Positions 9,283 to 17,771 of a DNA stretch of 64,000 nucleotides are shown piece by piece. The position numbers were made by a program, and so were the translations under genes. The stretch is from the NCBI RefSeq assembly GCF_004804315.1, contig NZ_SRXX01000002.1, positions 248,001 through 312,000 on the forward strand, read 5' to 3'. Origin of the DNA: Flagellimonas onchidii (GTDB taxonomy: Bacteria > Bacteroidota > Bacteroidia > Flavobacteriales > Flavobacteriaceae). Positions within the stretch are counted from its first letter, which is position 1; the number at the start of each line of letters is the position of its first letter. The notes beneath the pieces are model-generated. The model saw only the letters and a program-made list of their open reading frames with translations, had not been told where the DNA came from and made no database searches.

Positions 9283-10590
9283 TTAAACCCTTACGATATT
9301 TGCCCCAATGGCACGAAGCCGCTCGTCGATATTTTCGTAACCACGGTCAATCTGTTCAATATTATTGATTGTAGATGTTCCCTTGGCGGATAAGGCGGCA
9401 ATCAATAATGAAACCCCAGCCCTAATATCGGGTGAAACCATTGTGGTTGCCTTTAAAGTGGATCTAAAGTTATGTCCTATTACCGTGGCTCTGTGCGGGT
9501 CACAAAGAATAATCTTTGCTCCCATATCAATAAGTTTATCTACAAAGAATAGGCGACTTTCAAACATTTTTTGATGAATTACGACCTCCCCTTTGGCTTG
9601 AATGGAAACAACCAGTAAGATACTCAACAAGTCTGGAGTCAATCCAGGCCATGGTGCATCGGCAATAGTCAAAATAGAACCATCGATGTAGTTTTGGACT
9701 TCATATCCATTTTCATGTTTGGGAATGTATATATCATCTCCTCTTCGTTCCAATTGAATACCCAATTTTTGAAATGCGTTGGGAATCTGCCCCAAATCAT
9801 CCCAACTCACATTTTTAATGGTGAGCTCACTTTTGGTCATCGCGGCCAACCCAATCCAACTCCCAATTTCAATCATATCAGGGAGCATTGTATGTTCAGT
9901 TCCTCCTAAGGATTCAACTCCTTCAATGGTTAAGAGGTTTGACCCTATTCCTGAGATTTTGGCTCCCATTCGGTTCAACATTTTGCACAATTGTTGCAAA
10001 TAGGGTTCACATGCAGCGTTGTAGATAGTTGTGGTACCTTCAGCAAGTACGGCGGCCATAACTATATTGGCCGTTCCTGTTACTGAAGCTTCATCCAACA
10101 ACATGTAGGTTCCTTTGAGTTTCTCCGCTTCTACACCGTAAAAGTATTCCTCTCGGTTATATCTGAATTTTGCGCCAAGCTTTATAAAACCTTCAAAATG
10201 GGTATCTAAACGTCTTCTACCTATCTTATCACCTCCTGGTTTTGGGATATACCCTTTCCCAAAACGGGCCAACAAAGGGCCTACTAGCATTATGGAACCT
10301 CGTAATCCGCGGCCATCTTGTTTAAATTGGTCAGACTGTAGGTAATCTAGATTAATGTCATCAGCTTTAAAGGTATAAGAGCCCTTGCCTTTTTTTTGGA
10401 TCTTTACCCCTAAGTCCTCAAGCAAGGCAATCAACTTGTTGACATCTATGATGTCCGGAATGTTGTTGATGGTTATTTTTTCAGGTGAAAGCAATACCGC
10501 ACAAAGAATCTGAAGTGCCTCGTTCTTCGCTCCTTGGGGTGTAATTTCACCATGAAGCTGGTGGCCACCCTCTATTCGAAATGTTCCCAT
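9283..10590 (-). CDS. murA: UDP-N-acetylglucosamine 1-carboxyvinyltransferase, Cys-to-Asp active-site type
   Basis: This 435-residue enzyme catalyses the first committed step of peptidoglycan synthesis, enolpyruvyl transfer from PEP to UDP-GlcNAc in the cytoplasm. The EPSP-synthase-like fold is evident from GAKNEALQILCA, LRGSIMLVGPLLARFG, MAAVLAEGTT and DIRAGVSLLIAALSAKGTS. In the active-site loop, where E. coli has PGGCTIG with the fosfomycin-reactive Cys115, this protein has PGGDKIG with Asp121 (codon 10228-10230). The same change is known to make MurA of Mycobacterium and Chlamydia insensitive to fosfomycin. It ends 18 bases from the converging AraC gene and is 15 bases downstream of a DUF4290 gene. 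Confidence 0.95.
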   Translation of the reverse strand: MGTFRIEGGHQLHGEITPQGAKNEALQILCAVLLSPEKITINNIPDIIDVNKLIALLEDLGVKIQKKGKGSYTFKADDINLDYLQSDQFKQDGRGLRGSIMLVGPLLARFGKGYIPKPGGDKIGRRRLDTHFEGFIKLGAKFRYNREEYFYGVEAEKLKGTYMLLDEASVTGTANIVMAAVLAEGTTTIYNAACEPYLQQLCKMLNRMGAKISGIGSNLLTIEGVESLGGTEHTMLPDMIEIGSWIGLAAMTKSELTIKNVSWDDLGQIPNAFQKLGIQLERRGDDIYIPKHENGYEVQNYIDGSILTIADAPWPGLTPDLLSILLVVSIQAKGEVVIHQKMFESRLFFVDKLIDMGAKIILCDPHRATVIGHNFRSTLKATTMVSPDIRAGVSLLIAALSAKGTSTINNIEQIDRGYENIDERLRAIGANIVRV

Positions 10591-10605
10591 GAATTCCTTC
10601 GGAAT

Positions 10606-11253
10606 TTAATATCGTTTCTTGTTCCTATTATTGCGCTGTTTTTTGCCTCCTCCATTTTTATGGGACTTTGACAAACGATTTTTAAGGAATTGTCCACTAT
10701 CAGTCAAATTTTCCCCACGCGGAGCCAAATCAATTTCACCATTGCTCAATTCCTTCAAATGTTCAAAAATCACAGCATCCTCAACGGAATCTTTGTTCCA
10801 GTTCAGATAGCATTTTTTCATGTGATTGGCAATCGCATACTCAAGGCCTGAACGCAAATCTCCTTTTTCCCATTTTATGGCTACATCTATCATTCTTTTG
10901 ATGTTGTTTCCATAAAATCGGTACTTAGGGTGGTTTTGGGGATATTCCAAAGGTTCCGGACGCTGCTGTAAAACTTCTTTGGAAGTTATGGGGAAAGGAG
11001 AATCAACATCCAACTTAAAATCAGACATGATAAACAATTGATCCCATAATTTGTGCTGAAAATCAGGTACATCACGTAAATGGGGCTGCAAATTGCCCAT
11101 TACACTAATAATGGCCTTGGCCACTTTATTACGTTCTTCCCTATCGGCCACAGAGACTGCATGATCCACCATTTTTTGAAAATGACGGCCATATTCGGGA
11201 ATGTGGAGCTTTGGGCGCTCCGTATTGTATTCTAAGTTGTCTACTAAATTCAA
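10606..11253 (-). CDS. DUF4290 domain protein
   Basis: This is a Bacteroidota-specific conserved protein of unknown function, recognised by LEYNTERPKLHIPEYGRH close to the N-terminus and DVPDFQHKLWDQLFIM. No ATG exists upstream. The frame is open to a TTG at 11304, but family members start just before the LEYNT motif, so I take the TTG at 11253 (MNLVDNLEYN), giving 215 residues. The tail is Lys/Arg/Asn rich, suggesting nucleic-acid contact. It lies directly upstream of murA, with 15 bases between, and is probably in the same transcript. Confidence 0.8.
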   Translation of the reverse strand: MNLVDNLEYNTERPKLHIPEYGRHFQKMVDHAVSVADREERNKVAKAIISVMGNLQPHLRDVPDFQHKLWDQLFIMSDFKLDVDSPFPITSKEVLQQRPEPLEYPQNHPKYRFYGNNIKRMIDVAIKWEKGDLRSGLEYAIANHMKKCYLNWNKDSVEDAVIFEHLKELSNGEIDLAPRGENLTDSGQFLKNRLSKSHKNGGGKKQRNNRNKKRY

Positions 11254-11330
11254 ACTAAAATATTTATAGAAATTAATTGGGAAGTCTATCCGTAACGCCT
11301 GCAAATTAATAAAATTATGTCAAAACATAG

Positions 11331-11618
11331 TTAAAGAGATATTACTCCCTCAACTTTGGACACCTCTTTATACTTGGCGATTACTTCATCAGGACCGTTA
11401 AGATTGACCGTGATGGATATGCTTGTATAAGTTCCTTTTTTCGATTTCTTGGATTCTATTACGGCTCCTGTATTATTGAAGATGTCATTTATTTGTTTAA
11501 TTCGCTGTTCATCTGTGGGAACAATGAACTTATATAAATAATTGGAGGGCCAACTCGTATTCTCCAACAGCTGTTCTTTTAATCTGGCGTAAAATTCTTC
11601 TGATTTTTCCTTCTCCAT
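11331..11618 (-). CDS. DUF493 family protein (YbeD-like)
   Basis: The 95-residue protein fits the small alpha/beta DUF493 fold: FYARLKEQLLENTSWPSNYLYKFIVP, then KGTYTSISITVNL and a short C-terminal helix. Homologues such as YbeD are thought to be regulatory ACT-like proteins, but no activity is established. It is the first gene of the minus-strand unit running into the DUF4290 protein and murA, and is divergent from the ATPase gene. Confidence 0.82.
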   Translation of the reverse strand: MEKEKSEEFYARLKEQLLENTSWPSNYLYKFIVPTDEQRIKQINDIFNNTGAVIESKKSKKGTYTSISITVNLNGPDEVIAKYKEVSKVEGVISL

Positions 11619-11706
11619 GGTGCTATTTTATACAAATATATGGGTTAGTCAACAATTTTTTTTCCTTCTATCGATTTCATTACTTTGTGTTAATAAATAG
11701 TTTCAT

Positions 11707-12270
11707 TTGAATAATAAAAAAATAGTAATTACAGGTGCTCCAGGTACAGGGAAAACATCTATTGTGAATGGATTGGAAGACAAGGATTTTCAATGCTTCC
11801 ATGAAATAATTCGGGATATGACATCTAAGGCCAAAAAAGACGGTGATTCGGCCACGTTCGTATCCAATCCCTTAGTTTTTGTCGATGATGCCCTCCAGTT
11901 CAACAAAGATTTGCTGTATGGTAGGACTGCCCACTTTAAGGAGTCTTTAGATTCGAATACTTCCGTAAGTATTTTTGATCGTGGTATACCAGATGTTTTG
12001 GCCTATATGGATTTTTTTGACCAATCTTATGATCAAGAATTTATCTCAACATGCGAAAATCATCGGTACGACATGATATTCATTGCTCCACCCTGGAAGG
12101 AGATTTATGTTTCTGACAATGAACGATTGGAAACTTTTGAAGAAGCACAAAGCATTCACGATGTATTGATGCATACCTATACTCGATTCGGCTATGACCC
12201 CATTCTAATTCCCAAAAAAACCGTTCCGGAAAGAGTATCTTTTGTTTTGGAAACTATTAACCAAATATAG
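11707..12270 (+). CDS. Small AAA/P-loop ATPase (AAA_28-like)
   Basis: This 187-residue P-loop NTPase has Walker A GAPGTGKTS at residue ~10 and the Walker B-like FDRGIPDVLAYMDFF. It resembles predicted ATPases of the AAA_28 family found across Bacteroidota; no specific role is known. The start is TTG 11707, as no ATG lies upstream of the Walker A. Its stop codon overlaps the GTG start of recQ by one base, so translation of the two is probably coupled. Confidence 0.75.
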   Translation: MNNKKIVITGAPGTGKTSIVNGLEDKDFQCFHEIIRDMTSKAKKDGDSATFVSNPLVFVDDALQFNKDLLYGRTAHFKESLDSNTSVSIFDRGIPDVLAYMDFFDQSYDQEFISTCENHRYDMIFIAPPWKEIYVSDNERLETFEEAQSIHDVLMHTYTRFGYDPILIPKKTVPERVSFVLETINQI

Positions 12271-14156
12271 TGCAACAAGCCAATAGGGTTTTACAAGAAT
12301 TCTGGGGGTATAAGGACTTTAGGGGCTCCCAAAAAGAAATCATTCAAACTGTTATGAACAGTAGGGATGTGCTAGCCCTCATGCCTACTGGTGGTGGCAA
12401 ATCTATTTGTTATCAGGTTCCAGCCCTCGCTCAAGAAGGAATTTGCATAGTGGTATCCCCATTGGTTGCTCTTATCCAAGATCAAGTCCGACAACTGAAA
12501 TCAAGAGGCATAAAGGCCATTGCTTTAGTTGGAGGAATCTCTTTTGACGAGCTAAACAACTTACTCGACAATTGTATTTATGGCAATTATAAGTTTTTGT
12601 ACCTATCCCCAGAACGACTACAGCAATCTATTGTACAGGAGCGTATTCAAGAAATGAATGTAAATGTATTGGCAATTGACGAAGCTCACTGTATCTCTCA
12701 ATGGAGAAATGATTTTAGACCAGCTTATCTGGATTGTGCCATATTGAAAGATTTAGCACCGAACAAACCAATGATTGCTGTTACCGCAACGGCAACGGTT
12801 AAAGTGGCAAAAGATATAATTGAAAATCTAAAGTTGGAAGAACCCAAGGTTTTCAAAGATTCATTTTCTAGATCGAACATCAGTCTCAAAGTAAAACGAA
12901 CAGAGGATAAACTATACCACTTAAAAAAAGCGGTAAGCGATATTTCCGGAAGTGCCATTGTATATGTTAGATCTAGAAGAATGACGGTTACCCTTTCCGA
13001 ATTTTTAAACAAAAATGGGGTTTCAGCTTCTTTTTTCCATGGAGGCATCTCAAAAGTTGAGAAAGAGGAACGCCTTAATTCATGGCTAACTGAACGAATA
13101 AAAATCATGGTTGCGACCAATGCCTTTGGCATGGGGGTGGATAAACCGAACGTAAGATTAGTTGTGCATTTTCAAATTCCGGACAGTTTAGAAAGTTATT
13201 TTCAGGAAGCCGGAAGGGCGGGAAGGGATGGCAAACCCTCCACGGCTATCTTAATTAAAGGAAACGAAGATGATCAACGGGCTAAGCAACAATTTTTGGC
13301 GCATCTTCCTGATGTTACATTTGTCAAAAAACTATATCTACAGCTGAACAACTACTTTCAAATCCCATACGGCGAATTGTTTTCAGATACTTTAGATTTT
13401 AACTTCAACCTATTCTGTAAGCGTTACGAGCTTAATCCAAATATGACATATCATGGGTTGCGAATCTTAGATCAAAATTCGGTACTTACACTTTCTGAGA
13501 ACTATAATGAAAAGACCTTGTTACGGTTTGTGGCTTCCAAAAATGAAATTTTCAACTATTTGGACAAGCACGAAAAGTCAGCTCCCATAATTCAAACCAT
13601 TCTAAGGACATATGGAGGAATTACTGAGTTTGAAACCAAAATTAATCTATTACTAATCTCAAAAAAAACCAATGTACCCGAAAAGTATATTCGGAAGATT
13701 CTTCAACAATTGCATGAAGATAACATTGCAGAATACAAAAGTGCCTCGAGCGATATAGAAATTTCCTTTTTGGTTCCTAGAGAAGACGACCGAACGATAA
13801 ACCCTTTTTCAGAAAACATCAAAAAACTCAACAAGGTCAAAAAAACCAATATGCAGGCCATGTTGGACTATACCAATAATACCAACAAGTGCAGAAGTAG
13901 CTTTTTATTAAATTATTTCGGAGAAATTGCCAAACATAACTGCGGGTCGTGCGATATTTGCACCGCGGGAATGGATTTTGATATAGATGGATTAAAAAAA
14001 ATGCTGACTCATCTTCTCAAGACCAAACCGCATACATCAAGACAACTTATCGAGGTTACCATGGTAGATGAGAAGGCCATATGGGAAGCTTTACGAGATT
14101 TGTTGGAAGACCAAGTGATTCAATTGAACCCTAGAAATGAGTACACCATCAAGTAA
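12270..14156 (+). CDS. recQ: RecQ-family ATP-dependent DNA helicase, short form without HRDC
   Basis: This is a 3'-5' DNA helicase of the RecQ family, 628 residues. Seen in order: motif 0 (FRGSQKEIIQ), Walker A MPTGGGKSICYQ, DEAH box (IDEAHCISQW), motif III VTATAT, motif VI (QEAGRAGRDG), and the RecQ zinc-binding Cys set ending CGSCDIC. A winged-helix segment follows but there is no HRDC domain. GTG start overlaps the preceding stop (TAGTG). The 3' end overlaps fmt by 20 bases. Role: processing recombination intermediates and stalled forks. Confidence 0.93.
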   Translation: MQQANRVLQEFWGYKDFRGSQKEIIQTVMNSRDVLALMPTGGGKSICYQVPALAQEGICIVVSPLVALIQDQVRQLKSRGIKAIALVGGISFDELNNLLDNCIYGNYKFLYLSPERLQQSIVQERIQEMNVNVLAIDEAHCISQWRNDFRPAYLDCAILKDLAPNKPMIAVTATATVKVAKDIIENLKLEEPKVFKDSFSRSNISLKVKRTEDKLYHLKKAVSDISGSAIVYVRSRRMTVTLSEFLNKNGVSASFFHGGISKVEKEERLNSWLTERIKIMVATNAFGMGVDKPNVRLVVHFQIPDSLESYFQEAGRAGRDGKPSTAILIKGNEDDQRAKQQFLAHLPDVTFVKKLYLQLNNYFQIPYGELFSDTLDFNFNLFCKRYELNPNMTYHGLRILDQNSVLTLSENYNEKTLLRFVASKNEIFNYLDKHEKSAPIIQTILRTYGGITEFETKINLLLISKKTNVPEKYIRKILQQLHEDNIAEYKSASSDIEISFLVPREDDRTINPFSENIKKLNKVKKTNMQAMLDYTNNTNKCRSSFLLNYFGEIAKHNCGSCDICTAGMDFDIDGLKKMLTHLLKTKPHTSRQLIEVTMVDEKAIWEALRDLLEDQVIQLNPRNEYTIK

Positions 14157-15102
14157 AAATCCTTTACGGATTGTATTTATGGGAACCCCGGAATTTGCCG
14201 TGGGAAGCCTACAAAGCATCGTAAATGCTGGTTTTGAAATAGTAGGCGTTATAACAGCGCCTGACAGACCAGCAGGTCGCGGAAGAAAGCTGCAGCAATC
14301 CGCGGTTAAGCAATTCGCTGAAAAAAATGGGTTAACCGTTTTACAGCCTACCAACTTAAAAGACGAAGCTTTTTTGACTGAACTAAAAAGCCTTAACGCG
14401 AACCTGCAGGTGGTGGTTGCATTTCGAATGCTTCCCAAAGTAGTTTGGCAAATGCCCAAAAATGGCACCTTTAATCTACATGCCTCCCTTCTTCCCCAAT
14501 ATCGAGGAGCAGCTCCTATTAATTGGGCTATTATAAATGGTGAAACGGAAACTGGAGTAACTACCTTCTTTATTGATGACAAAATTGACACAGGAAACAT
14601 TATTCTTCAAAAAAGCGCTCCTATACTCCCAAATGATAATGCAGGAATATTACACGATAGATTAATGGATTTAGGAGCCCAACTTGTTGTAGAGACCTGC
14701 CATCAAATTAAAAATGGTGAAGTATCGAGTTTCATCCAAACCGATTCAAAGGATTTAAAACCTGCGCATAAAATCCATAAAGAAACCTGTAAGATTGATT
14801 GGAATGCACCAATGGAGCAAATTCACAATCATGTTAGAGGTTTAAGTCCTTACCCAGCGGCGTGGTCACACTTTATCCATAATGGTAATGATGTGAACAT
14901 TAAAATCTTTAAAACTGAAATGGAATCGAAAAAACATACACATTCCACTGGACAAGTATTTTGGAACAAGAAGGAAATGAAAGTTGCAGTTAGCAGAGGA
15001 TTCCTTCATTTATTAGAGGTACAATTACCAGGGAAAAGAAGAATGCATATCACACAGGTATTGAATGGGTTAAATTTGGATGAATCGGCTCATCTTCGCT
15101 AA
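14137..15102 (+). CDS. fmt: Methionyl-tRNA formyltransferase
   Basis: The enzyme formylates the initiator Met-tRNA using 10-formyl-THF. It shows RIVFMGTPEFAV at the start, the catalytic region FNLHASLLPQYRGAAPINWA (Asn and His) and the Asp in TFFIDDKIDTG, then a C-terminal OB-like domain. The 321-residue length is usual. It begins within the 3' end of recQ at ATG 14137. The HU gene follows after 175 noncoding bases with its own promoter. Confidence 0.95.
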   Translation: MSTPSSKNPLRIVFMGTPEFAVGSLQSIVNAGFEIVGVITAPDRPAGRGRKLQQSAVKQFAEKNGLTVLQPTNLKDEAFLTELKSLNANLQVVVAFRMLPKVVWQMPKNGTFNLHASLLPQYRGAAPINWAIINGETETGVTTFFIDDKIDTGNIILQKSAPILPNDNAGILHDRLMDLGAQLVVETCHQIKNGEVSSFIQTDSKDLKPAHKIHKETCKIDWNAPMEQIHNHVRGLSPYPAAWSHFIHNGNDVNIKIFKTEMESKKHTHSTGQVFWNKKEMKVAVSRGFLHLLEVQLPGKRRMHITQVLNGLNLDESAHLR

Positions 15103-15149
15103 GCCCTTGTCATTACTAGGCTAGCTAAAGCCCCCTTTTTCTTTCAACT

Positions 15150-15178
15150 TTATCAACAAACGTTTCAAGTTATCAACA
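15150..15178 (+). repeat. Two copies of TTATCAACA, 20 bases apart
   Basis: TTATCAACA occurs at 15150-15158 and 15170-15178, exactly two helical turns apart, between fmt and HU. Each differs by one base from the classical DnaA box. Function is not established. Confidence 0.4.
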
Positions 15179-15204
15179 AAAAGCCGGATTTCCCTTGGTT
15201 TTAC

Positions 15205-15234
15205 TTGCGTTGCACGCAAATCCGTATAAATTTG
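15205..15234 (+). promoter_or_regulatory. Bacteroidota-type promoter of the HU gene with overlapping inverted repeat
   Basis: TTG at 15205-15207 and TAAATTTG at 15227-15234 are separated by 19 bases and match the Bacteroidota -33/-7 consensus (TTTG / TAnnTTTG). The -33 part coincides with the perfect inverted repeat TTGCGT-TGC-ACGCAA (15205-15219), a possible operator. The HU start lies 43 bases downstream. Confidence 0.65.
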
Positions 15235-15277
15235 TTCAGCATTAAAATTATTTTACAACAATTAATTTAATTCCATT

Positions 15278-15550
15278 ATGAACAAAACAGAATTAATCGA
15301 TGCTATGGCAGCTGATGCAGGCATCACTAAAGCAGCGGCTAAAAAAGCATTGGAATCTTTCTTGGGAAATGTAGAGGGATCACTTAAAAAAGGAAACAGA
15401 GTTTCTTTGGTAGGTTTTGGTTCTTGGTCAGTATCTCGTAGAAATGCAAGAGAAGGAAGAAATCCCCAAACAGGGCAAACCATCAAGATAGCTGCTAAGA
15501 ACGTAGTAAAGTTCAAAGCAGGAGCTGAATTGAGCGGTTCGGTAAACTAA
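15278..15550 (+). CDS. HU family DNA-binding protein
   Basis: This 90-residue nucleoid protein starts MNKTELIDAMAADAG, has the HU/IHF signature GFGSWSVSRRNAREGRNPQ and the beta-arm region with NPQTGQTIKI. It binds and bends DNA with little sequence preference. It is monocistronic: a consensus promoter lies upstream and a strong terminator lies directly downstream. Confidence 0.95.
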   Translation: MNKTELIDAMAADAGITKAAAKKALESFLGNVEGSLKKGNRVSLVGFGSWSVSRRNAREGRNPQTGQTIKIAAKNVVKFKAGAELSGSVN

Positions 15551-15572
15551 TCAATAGTTTTTAGAATATATA

Positions 15573-15601
15573 GAAGCACTTCCAATGGGAGTGCTTTTTT
15601 A
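15573..15601 (+). terminator. Rho-independent terminator of the HU gene
   Basis: AAGCACT and AGTGCTT form the stem (extended by CC/GG) with a short loop, followed by a run of T. It lies 22 bases after the HU stop codon. Confidence 0.85.
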
Positions 15602-15671
15602 TTTTGGTCAATCCATGGGTTTTCCAAAATATTATATTTTATGTTATATTTAGAAGTAAGAATCCTTTGTT

Positions 15672-16232
15672 ATGGTAAGCCTAAAACCCACAAAAGGGAA
15701 ATTGTTGATAGCTGAACCGACACTTTCGGGTGACGTTTCGTTCAGTAGATCCGTAGTGCTTTTGGCCGAACATAATCATGAAGGTTCCGTTGGCTTTATC
15801 CTTAACAAACCTTTGGATTATACCATAAATGATCTCATTTCCGAGATTACCATACCGTTTAAGGTATTCAACGGAGGCCCAGTTGAACAAGACAACCTAT
15901 ACTTCATCCATAAAGTACCACATCTGATAGACGGTAGCATTGAGATTTCAGACGGTATATTTTGGGGAGGTAATTTTGAAAAAACCGTTGAACTCATTAA
16001 TACAAAGGCAATTTCGGAACAAGATATCCGATTTTTCTTGGGATATTCCGGCTGGGATTCGAGCCAATTGGATCAAGAGCTCCTTTCAAAATCATGGGTG
16101 GTTGTACAAAATGAATATGAAAGCAGCATTCTGGAAAAATCCTCAAACGCCTTTTGGAAAGAAAAGATGGTAGAACTAGGTGGTGATTACCTTCTGTGGT
16201 CCAATGCTCCTGACAATCCTTCCCTTAATTAG
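15672..16232 (+). CDS. YqgE/AlgH family protein
   Basis: The 186-residue protein matches the UPF0301 family: GKLLIAEPTLSGDVSFSRSV, GSVGFILNKPLDY, VFNGGPVEQDNLYFIHKVP and RFFLGYSGWDSSQLDQEL. Its function is not settled (implicated in alginate regulation in Pseudomonas). It ends 2 bases before the converging aminotransferase stop. Confidence 0.92.
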   Translation: MVSLKPTKGKLLIAEPTLSGDVSFSRSVVLLAEHNHEGSVGFILNKPLDYTINDLISEITIPFKVFNGGPVEQDNLYFIHKVPHLIDGSIEISDGIFWGGNFEKTVELINTKAISEQDIRFFLGYSGWDSSQLDQELLSKSWVVVQNEYESSILEKSSNAFWKEKMVELGGDYLLWSNAPDNPSLN

Positions 16233-16234
16233 AT

Positions 16235-17080
16235 TTAGCCAACTCTGGCCTTTGCATTTAATTTACCCACAAGGCTTTTGCTAAATGTAGTGTCAAACTG
16301 TTTCTTTCGATATTTTGTAATGGGAATAATGCCACTTATACTATTGGTAATGAAAAGTTCATCCGCTTTTTGAAGCTCAAAAGGAGAGATAGACGCTTCT
16401 TCCAAGGTAATATCATCTAAAGATGATAGAATCTCGAGAAGTTTCTTTCTAATAATTCCATTTAAGCTACCGTCGGTTAAAGGTGGTGTTTTAACTTTTT
16501 CACCACTCACTAGAAAAAGATTCCCATTTATGGTTTCTACCACATTCTTATCATTATTGATCAATAGACAGTTTTGATAACCATTTTCTTTAGCATAAAC
16601 ACTGGCAACTACGTTCAAAACCTTATTGGTTGTCTTCAGATTTGACAACATGTCTTTGTTGACATAGTAATCTTTAAACAGTTCTACCACATATGGTACT
16701 TCTTCAATTATATAAAACGGAGACTCTAGGGGGCTGACTTCGATTATGTAAGATATTTTATTTGTCAAAGGGCCATAAAATCCTCCATCATTTCTAAAAA
16801 CCGTCAATCTCACCCTTGAAGGGCTATTTGCAAAGTCATTTTTCCCAACCGTCCTTCTGATTTGCTCTTCAAGAAATTCCAATGTAAACTCCATTGGAAT
16901 TTCCATACGAAGAATCCGCATAGAGGCCATCAATCGAAAGTAATGATCTTCCCAGAAAAACACAGTGCCATTTACACAACGTATGGTTTCAAAAAGAGCA
17001 TCTCCATATTTTAAACCTCTATTGTTTTGGGTAAGGATTTCTGAATCCTTTGAGAACAAGTTACCGTTAAAATTGACCAT
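16235..17080 (-). CDS. Aminotransferase class IV (PabC/IlvE-like)
   Basis: The 281-residue PLP enzyme begins with the typical RGLKYGDALFETIR and has the PLP Lys within LKTTNKVLNVVA; ETINGNLFLV and TPPLTDGSLNGIIRK match fold-type IV enzymes. It could be 4-amino-4-deoxychorismate lyase (folate synthesis) or a branched-chain or D-amino-acid aminotransferase; the length and motifs favour the PabC-like group. The ATG at 17080 directly follows the T-tract of a terminator-like hairpin, leaving no room for a promoter or ribosome site between that hairpin and the gene. Confidence 0.82.
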   Translation of the reverse strand: MVNFNGNLFSKDSEILTQNNRGLKYGDALFETIRCVNGTVFFWEDHYFRLMASMRILRMEIPMEFTLEFLEEQIRRTVGKNDFANSPSRVRLTVFRNDGGFYGPLTNKISYIIEVSPLESPFYIIEEVPYVVELFKDYYVNKDMLSNLKTTNKVLNVVASVYAKENGYQNCLLINNDKNVVETINGNLFLVSGEKVKTPPLTDGSLNGIIRKKLLEILSSLDDITLEEASISPFELQKADELFITNSISGIIPITKYRKKQFDTTFSKSLVGKLNAKARVG

Positions 17081-17106
17081 AAAAAAGTCCCGATTTTTAT
17101 CGGGAC
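17081..17106 (-). terminator. Terminator or attenuator hairpin before the class IV aminotransferase
   Basis: Read on the minus strand, GTCCCGAT - four A - ATCGGGAC forms an 8-base-pair stem followed by six T, the classical intrinsic terminator. It lies 29 bases after the START-like gene stop and ends exactly at the ATG of the next gene. Confidence 0.8.
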
Positions 17107-17134
17107 CAAATATACGTTTTCATCAAGAATAACA

Positions 17135-17518
17135 CTATTTAGATCCTAGCACCTGTTTTAGGTCGGATATTTGATTTTCCCAGAGCATTTTAGCTTCATC
17201 TACCTCGTCGTCTTCCGCAAAGTCCGTTATGAACAGTGAAACATCTTTGGTGATTTCGTCCACAATGATTTTCATTTCAAAATAACTATCATCATCATTT
17301 TCTTCCCAAGCAAACTTAACGAACTCATCGCTCTTCCGTTTTAGCATTTTGGCAACTTCTTCAGCTCCGTCCCAAATAAAAGTGAACATTTCACTACGGG
17401 AATTTACATCATCGGCATACCATTCTGATAAGCCCGAAGGGGTCGAAATATATTGATAAAGCAACTGTGGTGATGCCTGTATTACAAACTCCAATTCAAA
17501 TTTTATCTTATCGCTCAT
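17135..17518 (-). CDS. START-like/SRPBCC domain protein
   Basis: The 127-residue acidic protein fits the Bacteroidota START-like family (Aha1-related helix-grip fold): KFELEFVIQASPQLLYQYISTPSGLSEWYADDV then a beta-rich middle and a long C-terminal helix. Its ligand is unknown. A terminator follows it. Confidence 0.8.
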   Translation of the reverse strand: MSDKIKFELEFVIQASPQLLYQYISTPSGLSEWYADDVNSRSEMFTFIWDGAEEVAKMLKRKSDEFVKFAWEENDDDSYFEMKIIVDEITKDVSLFITDFAEDDEVDEAKMLWENQISDLKQVLGSK

Positions 17519-17601
17519 TGGTACGATTGGTTTTTCCTTTCAACATTCATATAAGTTGGGAAGATATAAAAATAAATGTCAAATAATAAATTAATATGAA
17601 T

Positions 17602-17633
17602 TTTGATTCGGCAAAAATTAAGCTTTATATTTG
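17602..17633 (+). promoter_or_regulatory. Bacteroidota-type promoter of the tRNA-Met gene
   Basis: TTTG (17602-17605), 20 bases, then TATATTTG (17626-17633): an exact fit to the -33/-7 consensus. The mature tRNA starts 20 bases downstream. Confidence 0.8.
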
Positions 17634-17653
17634 CACCCGCAAAAACAAACCAC

Positions 17654-17727
17654 GGCGAGGTAGCTCAGGTGGTTAGAGCGCAGGATTCATAACCCTGAGG
17701 TCGGGGGTTCAAGTCCCCCTCTCGCTA
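17654..17727 (+). tRNA. tRNA-Met (anticodon CAT), probably elongator
   Basis: The 74-base cloverleaf has a 7-base acceptor stem (two G-U pairs), D-arm TAGCTCAGGTGGTTAGAGCG, anticodon loop TTCATAA and T-arm GGGGG-TTCAAGT-CCCCC. The CCA tail is not encoded in full. The acceptor stem starts with a G-U pair and the anticodon stem lacks the three G-C pairs of initiator tRNA, so it is the elongator. A CAT anticodon could also be an Ile tRNA read after lysidine modification, which I consider less likely. Confidence 0.9.
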
Positions 17728-17730
17728 CAA

Positions 17731-17760
17731 AAAAAGCCCCTTTTAAAAGGGGCTTTTTTA
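17731..17760. terminator. Bidirectional terminator between tRNA-Met and acs
   Basis: AAAAAGCCCC-TTTT-AAAAGGGGCTTTTT: a perfect stem with A and T tracts on both sides, so it can end the tRNA transcript on the plus strand and acs on the minus strand. Confidence 0.9.
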
Positions 17761-17771
17761 TTTAATAAGCT

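Noticed and set aside
14091..14600. Long antisense frame over fmt, and other antisense frames
   Set aside because: They lie opposite well-supported genes and have no family resemblance.
15150..15178. Chromosomal origin (DnaA boxes) near HU
   Set aside because: Only two imperfect boxes and no AT-rich unwinding region or dnaA; insufficient for an origin.
17654..17727. tRNA-Ile (lysidine) for the CAT anticodon
   Set aside because: The overall sequence fits elongator Met of flavobacteria better; not fully excluded.
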